The notes beneath the pieces are model-generated. The model saw only the letters and a program-made list of their open reading frames with translations. It searched no databases and was not told where the DNA came from. DNA of 64,000 bases from Streptomyces huasconensis. Its GTDB lineage: Bacteria > Actinomycetota > Actinomycetes > Streptomycetales > Streptomycetaceae. This document shows, in pieces, positions 38,296 to 47,678 of this stretch. A program made the translations under genes and the position numbers. The first letter of the stretch is position 1; each line of letters begins with the position of its first letter. The stretch lies in the NCBI GenBank assembly GCA_004010275.1, contig RBWT01000005.1:31498-95497 (forward strand). The letters run 5' to 3'.

Positions 38296-39098
38296 ATGCC
38301 GACATCACCGCCACCGCTCCTCGAAGGAAAGACCGTCGTCGTCTCGGGTGTCGGGACCGGGCTCGGCCACCAGGTGGCGGCGGCCGTGGTGCGCGACGGG
38401 GGCAACGCCGTGCTCGGCGCGCGCACGGAGGCGCGTCTCGCCGAGTCCGCCGCCGCGATCGACCCCGGGGGCGCGCGCACCGCGTACCGGGCCACGGACA
38501 TCACCGACGAGCGGCAGTGCGAGGCCCTGGCCGCGCTGGCGCGCGACCGCTTCGGCGGGATCGACGCCGCCGTCCATGTCGCGGCCTGGGACAGCCACTT
38601 CGGCGGCCTGGCGGACGCGGACTTCGAGACCTGGCGCGGCGTCGTCGACGTCAACCTGCTCGGCACGCTGCGGATGACGCGGGCGTGCCTGCCCGCGCTG
38701 AAGGAGCGGGGCGGGTCGGTCGTCTTCATCGGCGCACGCAGTCGGCGGTGGCGGCGCCCTCGGAGGTGCGGCAGGCGGCGTACGCGGCGTCGAAGGGGGC
38801 GCTGACCTCCGCGATGTACTCCCTGGCGCGGGAACTCGGGCCGCATCGCGTCCGGGTCAACACGGTGCTGCCGGGGTGGATGTGGGGCCCGCCGGTCGAG
38901 GCGTACGTCCGGTTCACCGCGGGGGCCGAGGGGGTGCCGGAGGCGGAGGTGCGGGCTCGCCTCGCGGCGCGGATGGCGCTGCCGGACCTGGCCACGGACG
39001 GGGATGTGGCGGACGCGGTGGTGTTCCTGACGTCGGAGCGGGCGCGTGCCATCACCGGGCAGTCGCTGCTGGTCAACGCGGGGGAGGTGATGCGCTGA
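38296..39098 (+). CDS. Short-chain dehydrogenase/reductase (frameshifted)
   Basis: ATG 38296 after GGGAGGG. It has the Rossmann glycine motif VSGVGTGLGHQVAAAVV, the acidic ATDITDERQ, VHVAAWDSHF in place of the NNAG region, and the active-site YAASK. It changes frame near 38740 (corrected IGAQSAVAAPSEVRQAAYAASK region) and ends at TGA 39096-39098, giving about 267 residues, normal for classical SDRs. The C-terminal ITGQSLLVNAGEVMR is typical. It oxidises or reduces an alcohol or ketone with NAD(P). Co-regulation with the barrel protein is suggested by the shared operator. Confidence 0.88.
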
Positions 39099-39331
39099 GG
39101 CGGCGCCTCCGGACCACCCCCAGCCGCACTCCCAGCCGTTCAGCCACATGAACACGGATCAGCTAACCGAACGATTTTGCCCGCTCTTGACCCTACCCCC
39201 AGTTGTCGCCGCCGTGCGCCCGAACCCACGATGAGCACGCGCTTCCGGGCCGTTCACGCCATTCGGCGGCCGTCACCGGCGAAGTGCGAGCCATCCTGCG
39301 CAGTTCACCGGGCGGACCACTGGAGGGCCAT

Positions 39332-41377
39332 ATGAACAGTCTCGACTGGGCCGTGCTCATCGGCTACTTCGGCGTGATGGTCGCGATCGGCGTGTGGTCC
39401 CACAAGCGGGTCGACAACGTCAGCGACTTCTTCACCGCCGGCGGCAAGATGCCCTGGTGGCTGTCGGGCATCTCGCACCACATGTCGGGCTACAGCGCGG
39501 TGATGTTCACCGGGTACGCGGGCATCGCGTACACCTACGGCGTGACGTCCTTCGTCACCTGGTCCTTCCCCATCGCACTCGGCATCGCCATCGGCGCGCG
39601 GCTCTTCGCGCCCCGCATCAACCGGCTGCGCTCGCGGCTGCACGTGGCCTCACCGCTCGAATACCTCAAGAACCGCTACGACGTGAAGACCCAGCAGGCC
39701 CTGGCCTGGTCCGGGATACTGCTGAAGATCGTCGACGTGGGCGCGAAGTGGGCCGCCATCGCGACGCTGCTCGCGGTCTTCACGGGCGTGTCGCTGAACC
39801 AGGGCATCCTCATCACCGGCGCCATCACGGCGGTCTACTGCACCATCGGCGGCCTGTGGGCGGACGCGCTCACCGAGCTGGGGCAGTTCGTCATCCAGCT
39901 CTTCGCCGGGATCGCGATGTTCGTGGCGGTCGTGGCCGAGCTCGGCCCGTACGGCGGCTTCTTCGGCGTCTGGGACGAACCCGAGCTGGCGGGCCACGCC
40001 AAGCCGCTGGTCGGGCCGTACGGCACGGTCTTCCTGCTCGCGTTCCTCTTCATCAAGCTCTTCGAGTACAACGGCGGCATGCTCAACCAGGCGCAGCGCT
40101 ACATGGCGACCGCCAACGCCAAGGAGGCCGCCCGCTCCGCGCGGCTCTCCGCGATCCTGTGGCTGGTCTGGCCGCTCGTCCTCTTCTTCCCCATGTGGAT
40201 GTCACCGCTCCTGGTCGACGCCAAGAAGCCCGACGGTTCGGACGCGTACGCCCTGATGACCGAACAGCTGCTGCCGCACGGCCTGTTGGGGCTCGTCATC
40301 GTCGGCTTCTTCTCGCACACCATGGCGATGTGCTCCTCCGACGCCAACGCGATCGCCGCCGTCTTCACCCGTGACGTGGCGCCCGTGCTCTCGGCGCGGG
40401 CGCGGGTCTGGTCGGAGCGGACGGGACTGCTCGCCGCCCGCCTCACCACGGTGGCCTTCCTCGGCCTGTCCATGGCGGTCGCGACCCAGGTCAACTCCCC
40501 TACGTTCAAGGACATCATCACGGTCGTCATCAAGTGGGTCGCCGGTCTGATGGGACCGATCGCGATCCCGATGATGCTGGGCCTGCTGCGCGCCTTCCGC
40601 CGGTCCGGCCCGACCGCCGCGCTGACCAGTTGGGGAGCCGGGCTCCTCGCCTTCTACCTCGTCAACTACCCGATCGACGACGCCGTCGAGGGCGGCGTGG
40701 CCCTCCAGTACCAGGTGTCGATCCCGCTGGCGGTCTCGCTGGTCCTCTACATCGTCATCGGGTACGTGAGGCCGGAGGGCACCCCGGAGCGGGACGCGCT
40801 CATCGAGCGGATCAACACGGATGACGACGGCCCGACCGGCCCGGCCGGCCCGGCAGGTTCCGCGGGTGCGGCGGCCGTGCCCGCCCCGGCGCCTCAGCCG
40901 CGCGGATCGCGGGCGAGCCAGCCCGGCGCGGAGACGGCGGGGCCGTGCAGCGCCGGGCCCTGCGTCATCTCCATGGCGAAGTCGTCGGCCAGCTCCAGGA
41001 CCGTGGGCCGGCCCTCCAGCTCCGTGAGCCAGCCCGGCGGCAGCGCCGTCTCCCCTGTGCAGCGCGCCGAGCAGCGCCCCGCACAGCGCCCCCGTGGCGG
41101 ACGACGGCCGCCGTGGTTGACGGCCAGGCGCAGCCCGTGCCGGATGTCCTCGCCGACCAGGGCGCAGTACACGGCGACGGCGAGCGCCCCCTCGGCCGTG
41201 CCGTCCCCCAGCAGTTCCTCGACGCGCGCCGCCGTGGGCATGCCCTGGCGTACGGCGCCCAGCGCGTGCCGCAGGGCGTCCGCGACGGGCGGGTGGCCGG
41301 GGTGGGCGGCGAGCAGGGCCAGGGTCCGCTGGAGCGCGCCGTCGACGCCTCCCCGCGGGCGAGGCCGTGGACGATGA
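39332..41377 (+). CDS. Sodium:solute symporter (SSS family)
   Basis: ATG 39332 with TGGAGGG upstream. The first 480 residues form about 13 membrane helices of the SSS family, with GYFGVMVAIGVWSHKRVDNV, GGKMPWWLSGISHHMSGYSA and FEYNGGMLNQAQRYMAT; it takes up a sugar, acid or similar solute with sodium. The family-like part ends near 40810. After that the frame runs on as a Pro/Ala tail and then antisense through the ADP-ribosylglycohydrolase gene to 41377, which is not plausible. A one-base error near 40820-40900 probably hides the true stop. Confidence 0.85.
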   Translation: MNSLDWAVLIGYFGVMVAIGVWSHKRVDNVSDFFTAGGKMPWWLSGISHHMSGYSAVMFTGYAGIAYTYGVTSFVTWSFPIALGIAIGARLFAPRINRLRSRLHVASPLEYLKNRYDVKTQQALAWSGILLKIVDVGAKWAAIATLLAVFTGVSLNQGILITGAITAVYCTIGGLWADALTELGQFVIQLFAGIAMFVAVVAELGPYGGFFGVWDEPELAGHAKPLVGPYGTVFLLAFLFIKLFEYNGGMLNQAQRYMATANAKEAARSARLSAILWLVWPLVLFFPMWMSPLLVDAKKPDGSDAYALMTEQLLPHGLLGLVIVGFFSHTMAMCSSDANAIAAVFTRDVAPVLSARARVWSERTGLLAARLTTVAFLGLSMAVATQVNSPTFKDIITVVIKWVAGLMGPIAIPMMLGLLRAFRRSGPTAALTSWGAGLLAFYLVNYPIDDAVEGGVALQYQVSIPLAVSLVLYIVIGYVRPEGTPERDALIERINTDDDGPTGPAGPAGSAGAAAVPAPAPQPRGSRASQPGAETAGPCSAGPCVISMAKSSASSRTVGRPSSSVSQPGGSAVSPVQRAEQRPAQRPRGGRRPPWLTARRSPCRMSSPTRAQYTATASAPSAVPSPSSSSTRAAVGMPWRTAPSACRRASATGGWPGWAASRARVRWSAPSTPPRGRGRGR

Positions 41378-42010
41378 CGGCGTGCGCGCCGGCCGCGAGG
41401 TAGGCGGTGGGGTGGCCGTGGGTCTGGACGGCGCCCTCGACGGCGAGCTGGAGCACGAGCTGCGGCTCCCAGCCGACGAGGAGACCGAAGGGCGCGGACC
41501 TGACGGCGGCCTCGGGACCGCGCTCGTCGGGGTTCTTGGGTCTCTCCAGGGTGCCCATCACGGCGTTGCCGAGCCCGAGGAGGCAGGCGCGGGCCGGGGC
41601 GCGGCGGGCGTAGAGCCACTCCTCGCGGGCGAGCCAGCCGTCCTCCGTGCGCCGCTCGTCCGGTCCCCAGTCGCTCTGGGTGGCGGCCCAGCGGCGGTAG
41701 GCGCGGTGCAGGTCGGTCGGCGGGTGCCAGCGCCGGTGTCGCGGCGCACCTGGGCGGCGTAGGCGTCGTCCACGGTGAACAGGGCGAGCTGGGTGGCGGC
41801 GGTGACCGCGCCCCGCCTGCCGTACGCGGGCGCGGGCTCGGTGAGGCCCTCGGTGCCGTGCGCCGCGCGGATCTCGTCGAGGGAGAGCCCGTCCAGGGGC
41901 GCCCCGAAGGCGTCGCCCACGGCGGCCCCGAGGAGCGTGCCGCGCACCCGGCTGCGGAAGTCCTGCTGCTCGGCGCGGCCCCAGACACCGGTGGCTGCTG
42001 CTGTGCCCAC
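40894..42010 (-). CDS. ADP-ribosylglycohydrolase family protein (frameshifted)
   Basis: GTG 42010 follows GGAGG. The N-terminus RVRGTLLGAAVGDAFGAPLD is the family's opening motif, with Asp residues for magnesium. Later segments (YRRWAATQSDWG, LLGLGNAVMGTLE, AAGAHAVIVHGLARGE, YCALVGEDIRHGLRLAVNHGG) come from three frames; changes lie near 41735, 41360 and 41095. The joined length is about 370 residues, normal for the family. It removes ADP-ribose from proteins or other acceptors in the cytoplasm. It lies beside a STAND-type NTPase gene in the same direction, which could make them a signalling or conflict pair. Confidence 0.82.
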
Positions 42011-42162
42011 CGGACCTCCCTCCGTGCCCCGACCCGTTGCGACTGCGCAGCACTGTAATCGAACGGGAGCGATCGATTCCGCCGGCACGTGGTATGCGGC
42101 GAGACGCCCCGGAGCTCCCCCGGGGTCGCATTTGAACGACGTTCACCGAAGCTTCGCAGCTG

Positions 42163-44567
42163 CTACGGAACGCTTGATTCCGGGTGGCGCAGGATGCGTT
42201 CCCGCTGCTCCCGCGCCCACGTGTACCCGGGGTCGGTCCGCAGCGCCTCGTCCAGGGACGCGAGGGCCTCGTCCGTACGGCCGAGGGCCTCCAGCGACAG
42301 GGCCCTGCTGCCCCACGCCCACGCGTACCCCGGATCGAGGGCGAGGGCGCGCTCGTACTCGGCGACGGCCTCCTCGTGGCGGCCCGTGAAGCGCAGCACG
42401 TCGCCCCGCTCGCCCCGGATGCCCGCCGCGTCCGGGTCGAGTTCCTCGGCGCCGGTCGAGGTCGGCGAGGGCGCCGGCCGTGTCGCCGAGGGACTGGCGC
42501 ACGCGGGCCCTGCGGGTCAGCGCCCAGGCGTAGTCCGGCCACAGGCCGATCGCGCGGTCCAGGTCGGCCAGGGCCTCGCGGGCCCGGCCCAGCGTGAACT
42601 TGGCCTGGCCCCGGCTGCCCAGCGTCAGCGGCTCCCGCGGGAGCAGGGCGTGCGCGCGGTCCAGCCAGGGCAGCGCCTCCTCCGGGCGGCCCATGCGCCG
42701 GTAGGTCTCGCCGCGGTCCCGCGCCACCCACTCCGCGCCCGGGGCGGCCTCCTCGGCCGCGTCCAGGTGGCGCAGCGCCGTCTCGTACTCACCGAGGGCG
42801 CGGTGGGTGACGGCGAGGCCGTGGTGGCCCCACGGGTCGGCGGGGTCCAGGGCGACGGCCCGCCCGTGGGAGTCCAGCGCCTCGCGCAGCCGGCCCAGGT
42901 GGAAGAGCCGCAGCCCGTGCGCGTTGTACGCGGCCACGCGTCCCGCGTCGTCCAGGCCGGGGCGGGAGAGGAGCAGCTCCAGGACCGCGAGCGCACCGGT
43001 CCGTTCGTCGGCGAGCGCGGCCCGGCAGGCGTCGGACCAGGCCCGCAGGTGCTCCGCGCCCGTGTCCTCGGCGGCGTCCGCCACCACCCGGGCCCAGGCG
43101 CGGGCCACCGCCGTGTCCGCGCGGCAGGCGTCGACCCCGGCCGCGCAGCACGCGGGCAGCGCGGCCCGCGGCCCGGCGCACAGCAGGTGGTACAGCTCCT
43201 CGACGCACACCGCGCGCCACTCGGCGTGCATCCAGGGGCGGCCCGGCTCGCCCCGGATCTCCTCCTCCAGCGCGCGGCGCCGCCGCTCGTACAGTCCGGC
43301 GAGGCGGGTGTGGACGGCACTCCACAGCGCGGGCGCCGCGTGGCGGCGCAGGCGGAGCATGGGGGCGCGGACGACTCCGTGGTAGCGCGCCGCCCCTGTG
43401 CGGTCGGTCCGCACGAACGGCATGGTGCGCAGCCACGCGTACAGCTCCGCCGGGTCGAGATGGCGCCGGCCTCGCCGGTGGCGGCCCGTACGACCTCCTC
43501 GTCCAGGCGGCGGGGCAGCGCGCACGACAGCGCCGCCGCGCGGCGGGCCGGGTCCTGCTCCCACTTCAGGAAGCGCTCCACGGCCGTGGCGCTCGGGTCG
43601 CCGACGTCGTCGGGGGCCGCGGGGCCGCTCTCGGCGAGCGTGGAGACGAGCACGGGCAGGCGGCCCGTCAGGCGCAGCACCTCGGCGACCACGGGCTCCT
43701 CGGTGACGCCCTTGGCGGTGAGCAGCTCGCGCGCCTCGCTCTCCGTGAAGGGCCGCAGGGGCAGGTCGGCGGCGAAGTCGGCGGCGCCCTCCCAGCGGAC
43801 GGGGTCGAGGGGCCGCTGTCCGGCGGTCACCACGACGGTGTGGGCGGGAAGGCCGCCGTACCGGTCGGTGGTCATCACGTCGGGCAGCCAGCGGTCGAGG
43901 AAGGGTGCCGTCCGCTCGTACGTGTCGAAGAAGAGGACGAGCCACGGCGCGGTGTCGGCGCCTCGGCCAGCTCCTCCAGGAAGACGGGGGTGAGCGCCCG
44001 CTCCGGTTCCAGGACGAGGCGGGCGTCCTCCTGGCTGCGGAAGCGGGCCCGCAGCCGGTCGGCGCCCAGCGCGGCGAGGTCGGCGACGACGGCACGGCGA
44101 GGGCGCCCACGACGGGGACCATGCCGAGGCGACGACCCCGGCGCGGGCCGCCGCGGCGCTGCCCGCGGACGGTGTGTCCGGCCCCGGCTCGCGCACGGCG
44201 GCCGCGGCGGCCTCGTGACTGCGCTGCCGGTGGGTGGCGAGGGCCCGCTCCAGCCGCTTCAACGCCCGGCCCTGCTGGGCGAAGTGGGCGGCGGCCTCGG
44301 CGAGTACCTCCGGGACGCCGATCGCGCCTCGTCCACGTACGCGACGAGGGCTCCCCGGTCACGGGCCAGCTGCGCCATCTCCCGCACCAGCGACGTCTTG
44401 CCGACGCCCGCGGGGCCGTGCACATGGAAGAGGAACCGGTGCCGGTCGTCGTCCGGCGGCAGCTCGAAGTTGGCCCGGAACAGGCGCAGTTCCTCCCGGC
44501 GCCCCACGAAGCCCGCCCGCCGCCTGCGTCGGATCAGCTCCTGCATCGACACCCTCGCCCGCGCCAT
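42163..44567 (-). CDS. STAND-type NTPase with TPR repeats (multiply frameshifted)
   Basis: ATG 44567 starts MARARVSMQELIRRRRRAG, followed by GREEELRLF-like VGRREELRLFRANF and Walker A GPAGVGKTSLV. An NTPase and winged-helix region follows (WLVLFFDTYERTAPFLDRWL, TVVVTAGQRPL, FLKWEQDPARRAAALSCALP). The C-terminal third is TPR repeats (LREALDSHGRAVALDPADPW; GRPEEALPWLDRAHALLP; EEAVAEYERALALDPGYAWA). About 800 residues in all. At least five frame changes occur (near 44330, 44250, 43960, 43460, 42450). Such proteins act as ligand-sensing switches in regulation or defence. It lies directly upstream of the ADP-ribosylglycohydrolase gene. Confidence 0.75.
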
Positions 44568-44749
44568 CGCGCGCCTCCCCTGCTCAGTGGCCTTCGGCCA
44601 GTCTCACGCACAGGCGCCGGCGGAAAGGTGAACGGCGGTTGTCCTGCGACGAACGTCCGGGATTCGTAACGGAGTTCCTGTGGTGTACAACCTTCACTCG
44701 AAATGGCCCGTCTCCCGTTACGTCACAGACGTTCCTCACAGGAGGCACC

Positions 44750-46180
44750 GTGCCCCGCCGCACCCTCACCACCGCCATCGCGGTCGCCGCGCTGACCACC
44801 CCCCTCGCGCTCTTCGCCACGTCCGGTTCCGCGTCGGCCGCGCCCGTGCCCCCGCGCACGCCGATGACCGACTTCAACCACGACGGGCATCCCGACCTCG
44901 CCGTCGCGGCGCCCCACGGCACCGTCGACGGCGTCGAGAAGGCCGGCTACATCTCCGTCGTGTACGGCACCGCCTCGGGGCCCGGCACCGCGCGCCACCA
45001 GCTCATCAGCCGGGCCACGCCCGGAGTCCCCGGTGACCTCGACGGCACGTTCGCCTTCGGCTACACGTCGGTCCCCGGCGACCTGGACGGCGACTCGTAC
45101 ACCGACCTGCTCGTGAGCGGCGGCGACGGCGACGGCAACAAGGCCACCGTGCTCTGGGGCTCCAAGGACGGCCTGACCGGCGAGAACACGCTTCTTCCGT
45201 ACACCAACTCCGAGTTCGACCTCGGCGACTTCAACGGCGACGGCAAGCGCGACCTCGTCGTGAACTCCCACCCGAGCGACGACCCGGACGTCGCCGGGAT
45301 GACGATCCAGTACGGCCCGTTCACCCGGGACGGCAAGACGCGCACGCAGGACAGCATCATCACGGACGACGGCAACTCGGGCCTGAAGTCCTTCATCACG
45401 GGCGACATGACGGGGGACGGCGTCGACGACATCGTCACCACGCACGGCTTCGAGGAGATGCAGCACGCGGCCCGCTTCTGGAAGGGGTCCAAGACCGGCG
45501 TCAGCCACACCTCGAAGTTCCTCGGCACGGCGTACAGCGGCACCGTCGGCGACGTCGACGGCGACGGTTACGGCGACCTGATCACCCGCGACATCGGCGA
45601 CGTCACCGAGGTGATCGACTCCGCTCCCGGCAGCATCACGATCCAGTACGGCAGCTCCACCGGCCCCACGGACGCGCGCAAGAAGGTCATCACGCAGGAC
45701 ACGGCGGGCGTCCCCGGGGCGAGCGAGGACGACGACGCCTTCGGCGCGTCCCTCAGCGCAGGTGACGTGGACGGCGACGGCAAGGCCGAGGTCGCCGTCG
45801 GTGTCCCCGGCGAGAGCCTCGACGCCGCCACCGGCACCGGCGCGGTGGTCCTGCTCAAGGGCGCCGCCAAGGCCGCCGGCGGCATGACCGGCAAGGGCGC
45901 CGTCGCCTACAACCAGTCCACGGCCGGTGTGCCCGGCGTCTCCGAGGCGGGCGACGACTTCGGCCGCCAGGTGAGCCTGACCGACCTGAACAAGGACGGC
46001 AAGGCCGACCTGACCGCGACGGCTCCCGGTGAGGACGGCACGTACGCCGACTCGGGCGCCCTGTGGAACCTGTACGGCTCCACGGGCGGACTGACCACCA
46101 CGGGTGCGGGCACCCTCAGCCCGGCCAAGCTCGGGGCGCCCGAGGCGAGCGCCCGATTCGGCCTGCGGCTCGTCGGCTGA
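44750..46180 (+). CDS. Secreted FG-GAP (integrin-like beta-propeller) protein 1
   Basis: GTG 44750 with GGAGG five bases upstream. A signal peptide (TLTTAIAVAALTTPLALFAT) ends near ASAAP. The 476-residue protein then has six or seven FG-GAP repeats with calcium-loop motifs of the DxDGDG type: DFNHDGHPD, DLDGDSYTD, DFNGDGKRD, DVDGDGYGD, DVDGDGKAE and DLNKDGKAD. It should fold as an extracellular seven-bladed propeller. It has no recognisable enzyme residue. A close paralogue follows 44 bases downstream. Confidence 0.88.
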   Translation: MPRRTLTTAIAVAALTTPLALFATSGSASAAPVPPRTPMTDFNHDGHPDLAVAAPHGTVDGVEKAGYISVVYGTASGPGTARHQLISRATPGVPGDLDGTFAFGYTSVPGDLDGDSYTDLLVSGGDGDGNKATVLWGSKDGLTGENTLLPYTNSEFDLGDFNGDGKRDLVVNSHPSDDPDVAGMTIQYGPFTRDGKTRTQDSIITDDGNSGLKSFITGDMTGDGVDDIVTTHGFEEMQHAARFWKGSKTGVSHTSKFLGTAYSGTVGDVDGDGYGDLITRDIGDVTEVIDSAPGSITIQYGSSTGPTDARKKVITQDTAGVPGASEDDDAFGASLSAGDVDGDGKAEVAVGVPGESLDAATGTGAVVLLKGAAKAAGGMTGKGAVAYNQSTAGVPGVSEAGDDFGRQVSLTDLNKDGKADLTATAPGEDGTYADSGALWNLYGSTGGLTTTGAGTLSPAKLGAPEASARFGLRLVG

Positions 46181-46224
46181 GCCCCTCCCCCCTTCCGGCC
46201 TCCCACCTCTTCCCTGGAGAACCA

Positions 46225-47626
46225 GTGCGACGCTCTCTCACGGCCGCCCTCGCGGTCACCACGCTCCTCACGCGCCTGCGCTCGTCGCCACCGCGGGCTC
46301 CGCCTCGGCCGCCCCGGTGCCGCCGCGCACCCCGCTCGTCGACTTCAACCACGACCACGCCGACGTCGCGATCTCCTCGGTCGGCGGCTGGCAGGGCACG
46401 ACGCCCGGCACGGTCACGGTCATCTACGGCTCGGCCTCGGGCCCCGACACCGCCCACGCGACCTTCGGCCGCGCCACCCCGGGCGTCCCCGGCGACCCGC
46501 AGGACGGCGGACGCTTCGGCTCGCAGACGGCTGCCGCCGATCTCGACGGCGACCAGTACACGGACCTCGTCATCAGCGGCGACGGCAACGCCGTCGTCCT
46601 GTGGGGTTCGGCGTTGGGCCTGCACGGCGAGAGGAGTTCCGAGCTGCCCTGGCGCGGCAGCGACGTCACCGCCGGCGACTTCAACGGCGACGGCAAGCGG
46701 GACCTGGTCACGGGTGATATCGAGGGCGAGCCCGACCCCGGCGACGACCTCTTCGGGATGTCGGTGTCGTACGGACCGTTCACCCGCGACGGCAAGGCCG
46801 CGAGCAAGCAGCAGGTGCCCACCCAGCGGGAGTTCGGCGAATCCGCCTTCGTGGTCGCGACGTCACGGGTGACGGCGCCGACGACATCGTCTCCAGCCAC
46901 GGCTTCGAGGAGAAGGCGCACGCCAGCCAGTTCTGGAAGGGCGGCAAGAACGGTGTGAGCACCACGTCCACACCGCTCGCCGCCACCTACAGCGGGGCGA
47001 TCGCCGACGTCGACAAGGACGGCTACGGCGACCTGATCGTCCGCGACATCGGCGACAACTACGAGGACATGCCCTACCAGAAGGGCACGATCCTCGTCAG
47101 GTACGGAACGCCGGCCGGGCCCTCCGCGACCCGCACCGCGAAGATCACCCAGGACACGGCGGGCGTGCCCGGCGTCGGCGAGGAGGGCGACGAGTTCGGC
47201 TCCTCGATCAGCGCGGGCGACGTCAACGGCGACGGCTACGCGGACGTGGCCGTCGGCATCCCCGGCGAGGACATCGACGCCGTCGCGGACGCGGGCAGCA
47301 CCGTGCTCCTGAAGGGCTCCCGCACCGGCCTGACCGGCACGGGCGCGCAGGCCTTCCATCAGTCCACGACCGGGGTGCCCGGCGTCTCGGAGAAGAACGA
47401 CAAGTTCGGCGCCCAGGTCCTGCTCTCCGACACCAACAAGGACGGCAAGGCCGACCTGACGGCGACCGCGCCCACGGAGGACGGCACCTACGCCGACTCC
47501 GGTGCCGCCTGGTACCTGCGCGGCGCCGCGAGCGGCCTCACCGTCACCGGCATCACGTCCTACAGCTTGAGGTCGCTCGGACTTCCGGAGGACCGCGTGG
47601 AGTTCGGCGGCGCGCTGACCCGCTAG
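46225..47626 (+). CDS. Secreted FG-GAP protein 2 (paralogue, frameshifted)
   Basis: GTG 46225 after TGGAGA. It repeats the upstream architecture: signal peptide, the shared VPPRTPLVDFNHD start, then DLDGDQYTD, DFNGDGKRD, DVDKDGYGD, DVNGDGYAD and DTNKDGKAD loops. The frame changes near 46265 (in the signal peptide) and near 46860 (corrected to a TGDGADDIV-type loop). Both proteins share QDTAGVPG and QSTxGVPG segments, so this is a tandem duplication. The joined length is about 467 residues. Confidence 0.82.
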
Positions 47627-47638
47627 TCAGCGCCCACC

Positions 47639-47678
47639 CTGCTGCCGCTGACGGACGTCAGTCCGCCAGCGGCAGCAG
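47639..47678. terminator. Hairpin between convergent FG-GAP and FbiC genes
   Basis: A 12-base stem, CTGCTGCCGCTG with CAGCGGCAGCAG, plus a smaller nested stem (CGGAC with GTCCG). It starts 13 bases after the FG-GAP stop and overlaps the last codons of fbiC. It probably ends the plus-strand transcript and may serve both. Confidence 0.6.

Noticed and set aside
47648..47661. Another CTGACG...CGTCAG site near the fbiC end
   Set aside because: The arms are separated by two bases, not three, and the sequence is the loop part of a terminator-like hairpin between convergent genes, not a promoter.
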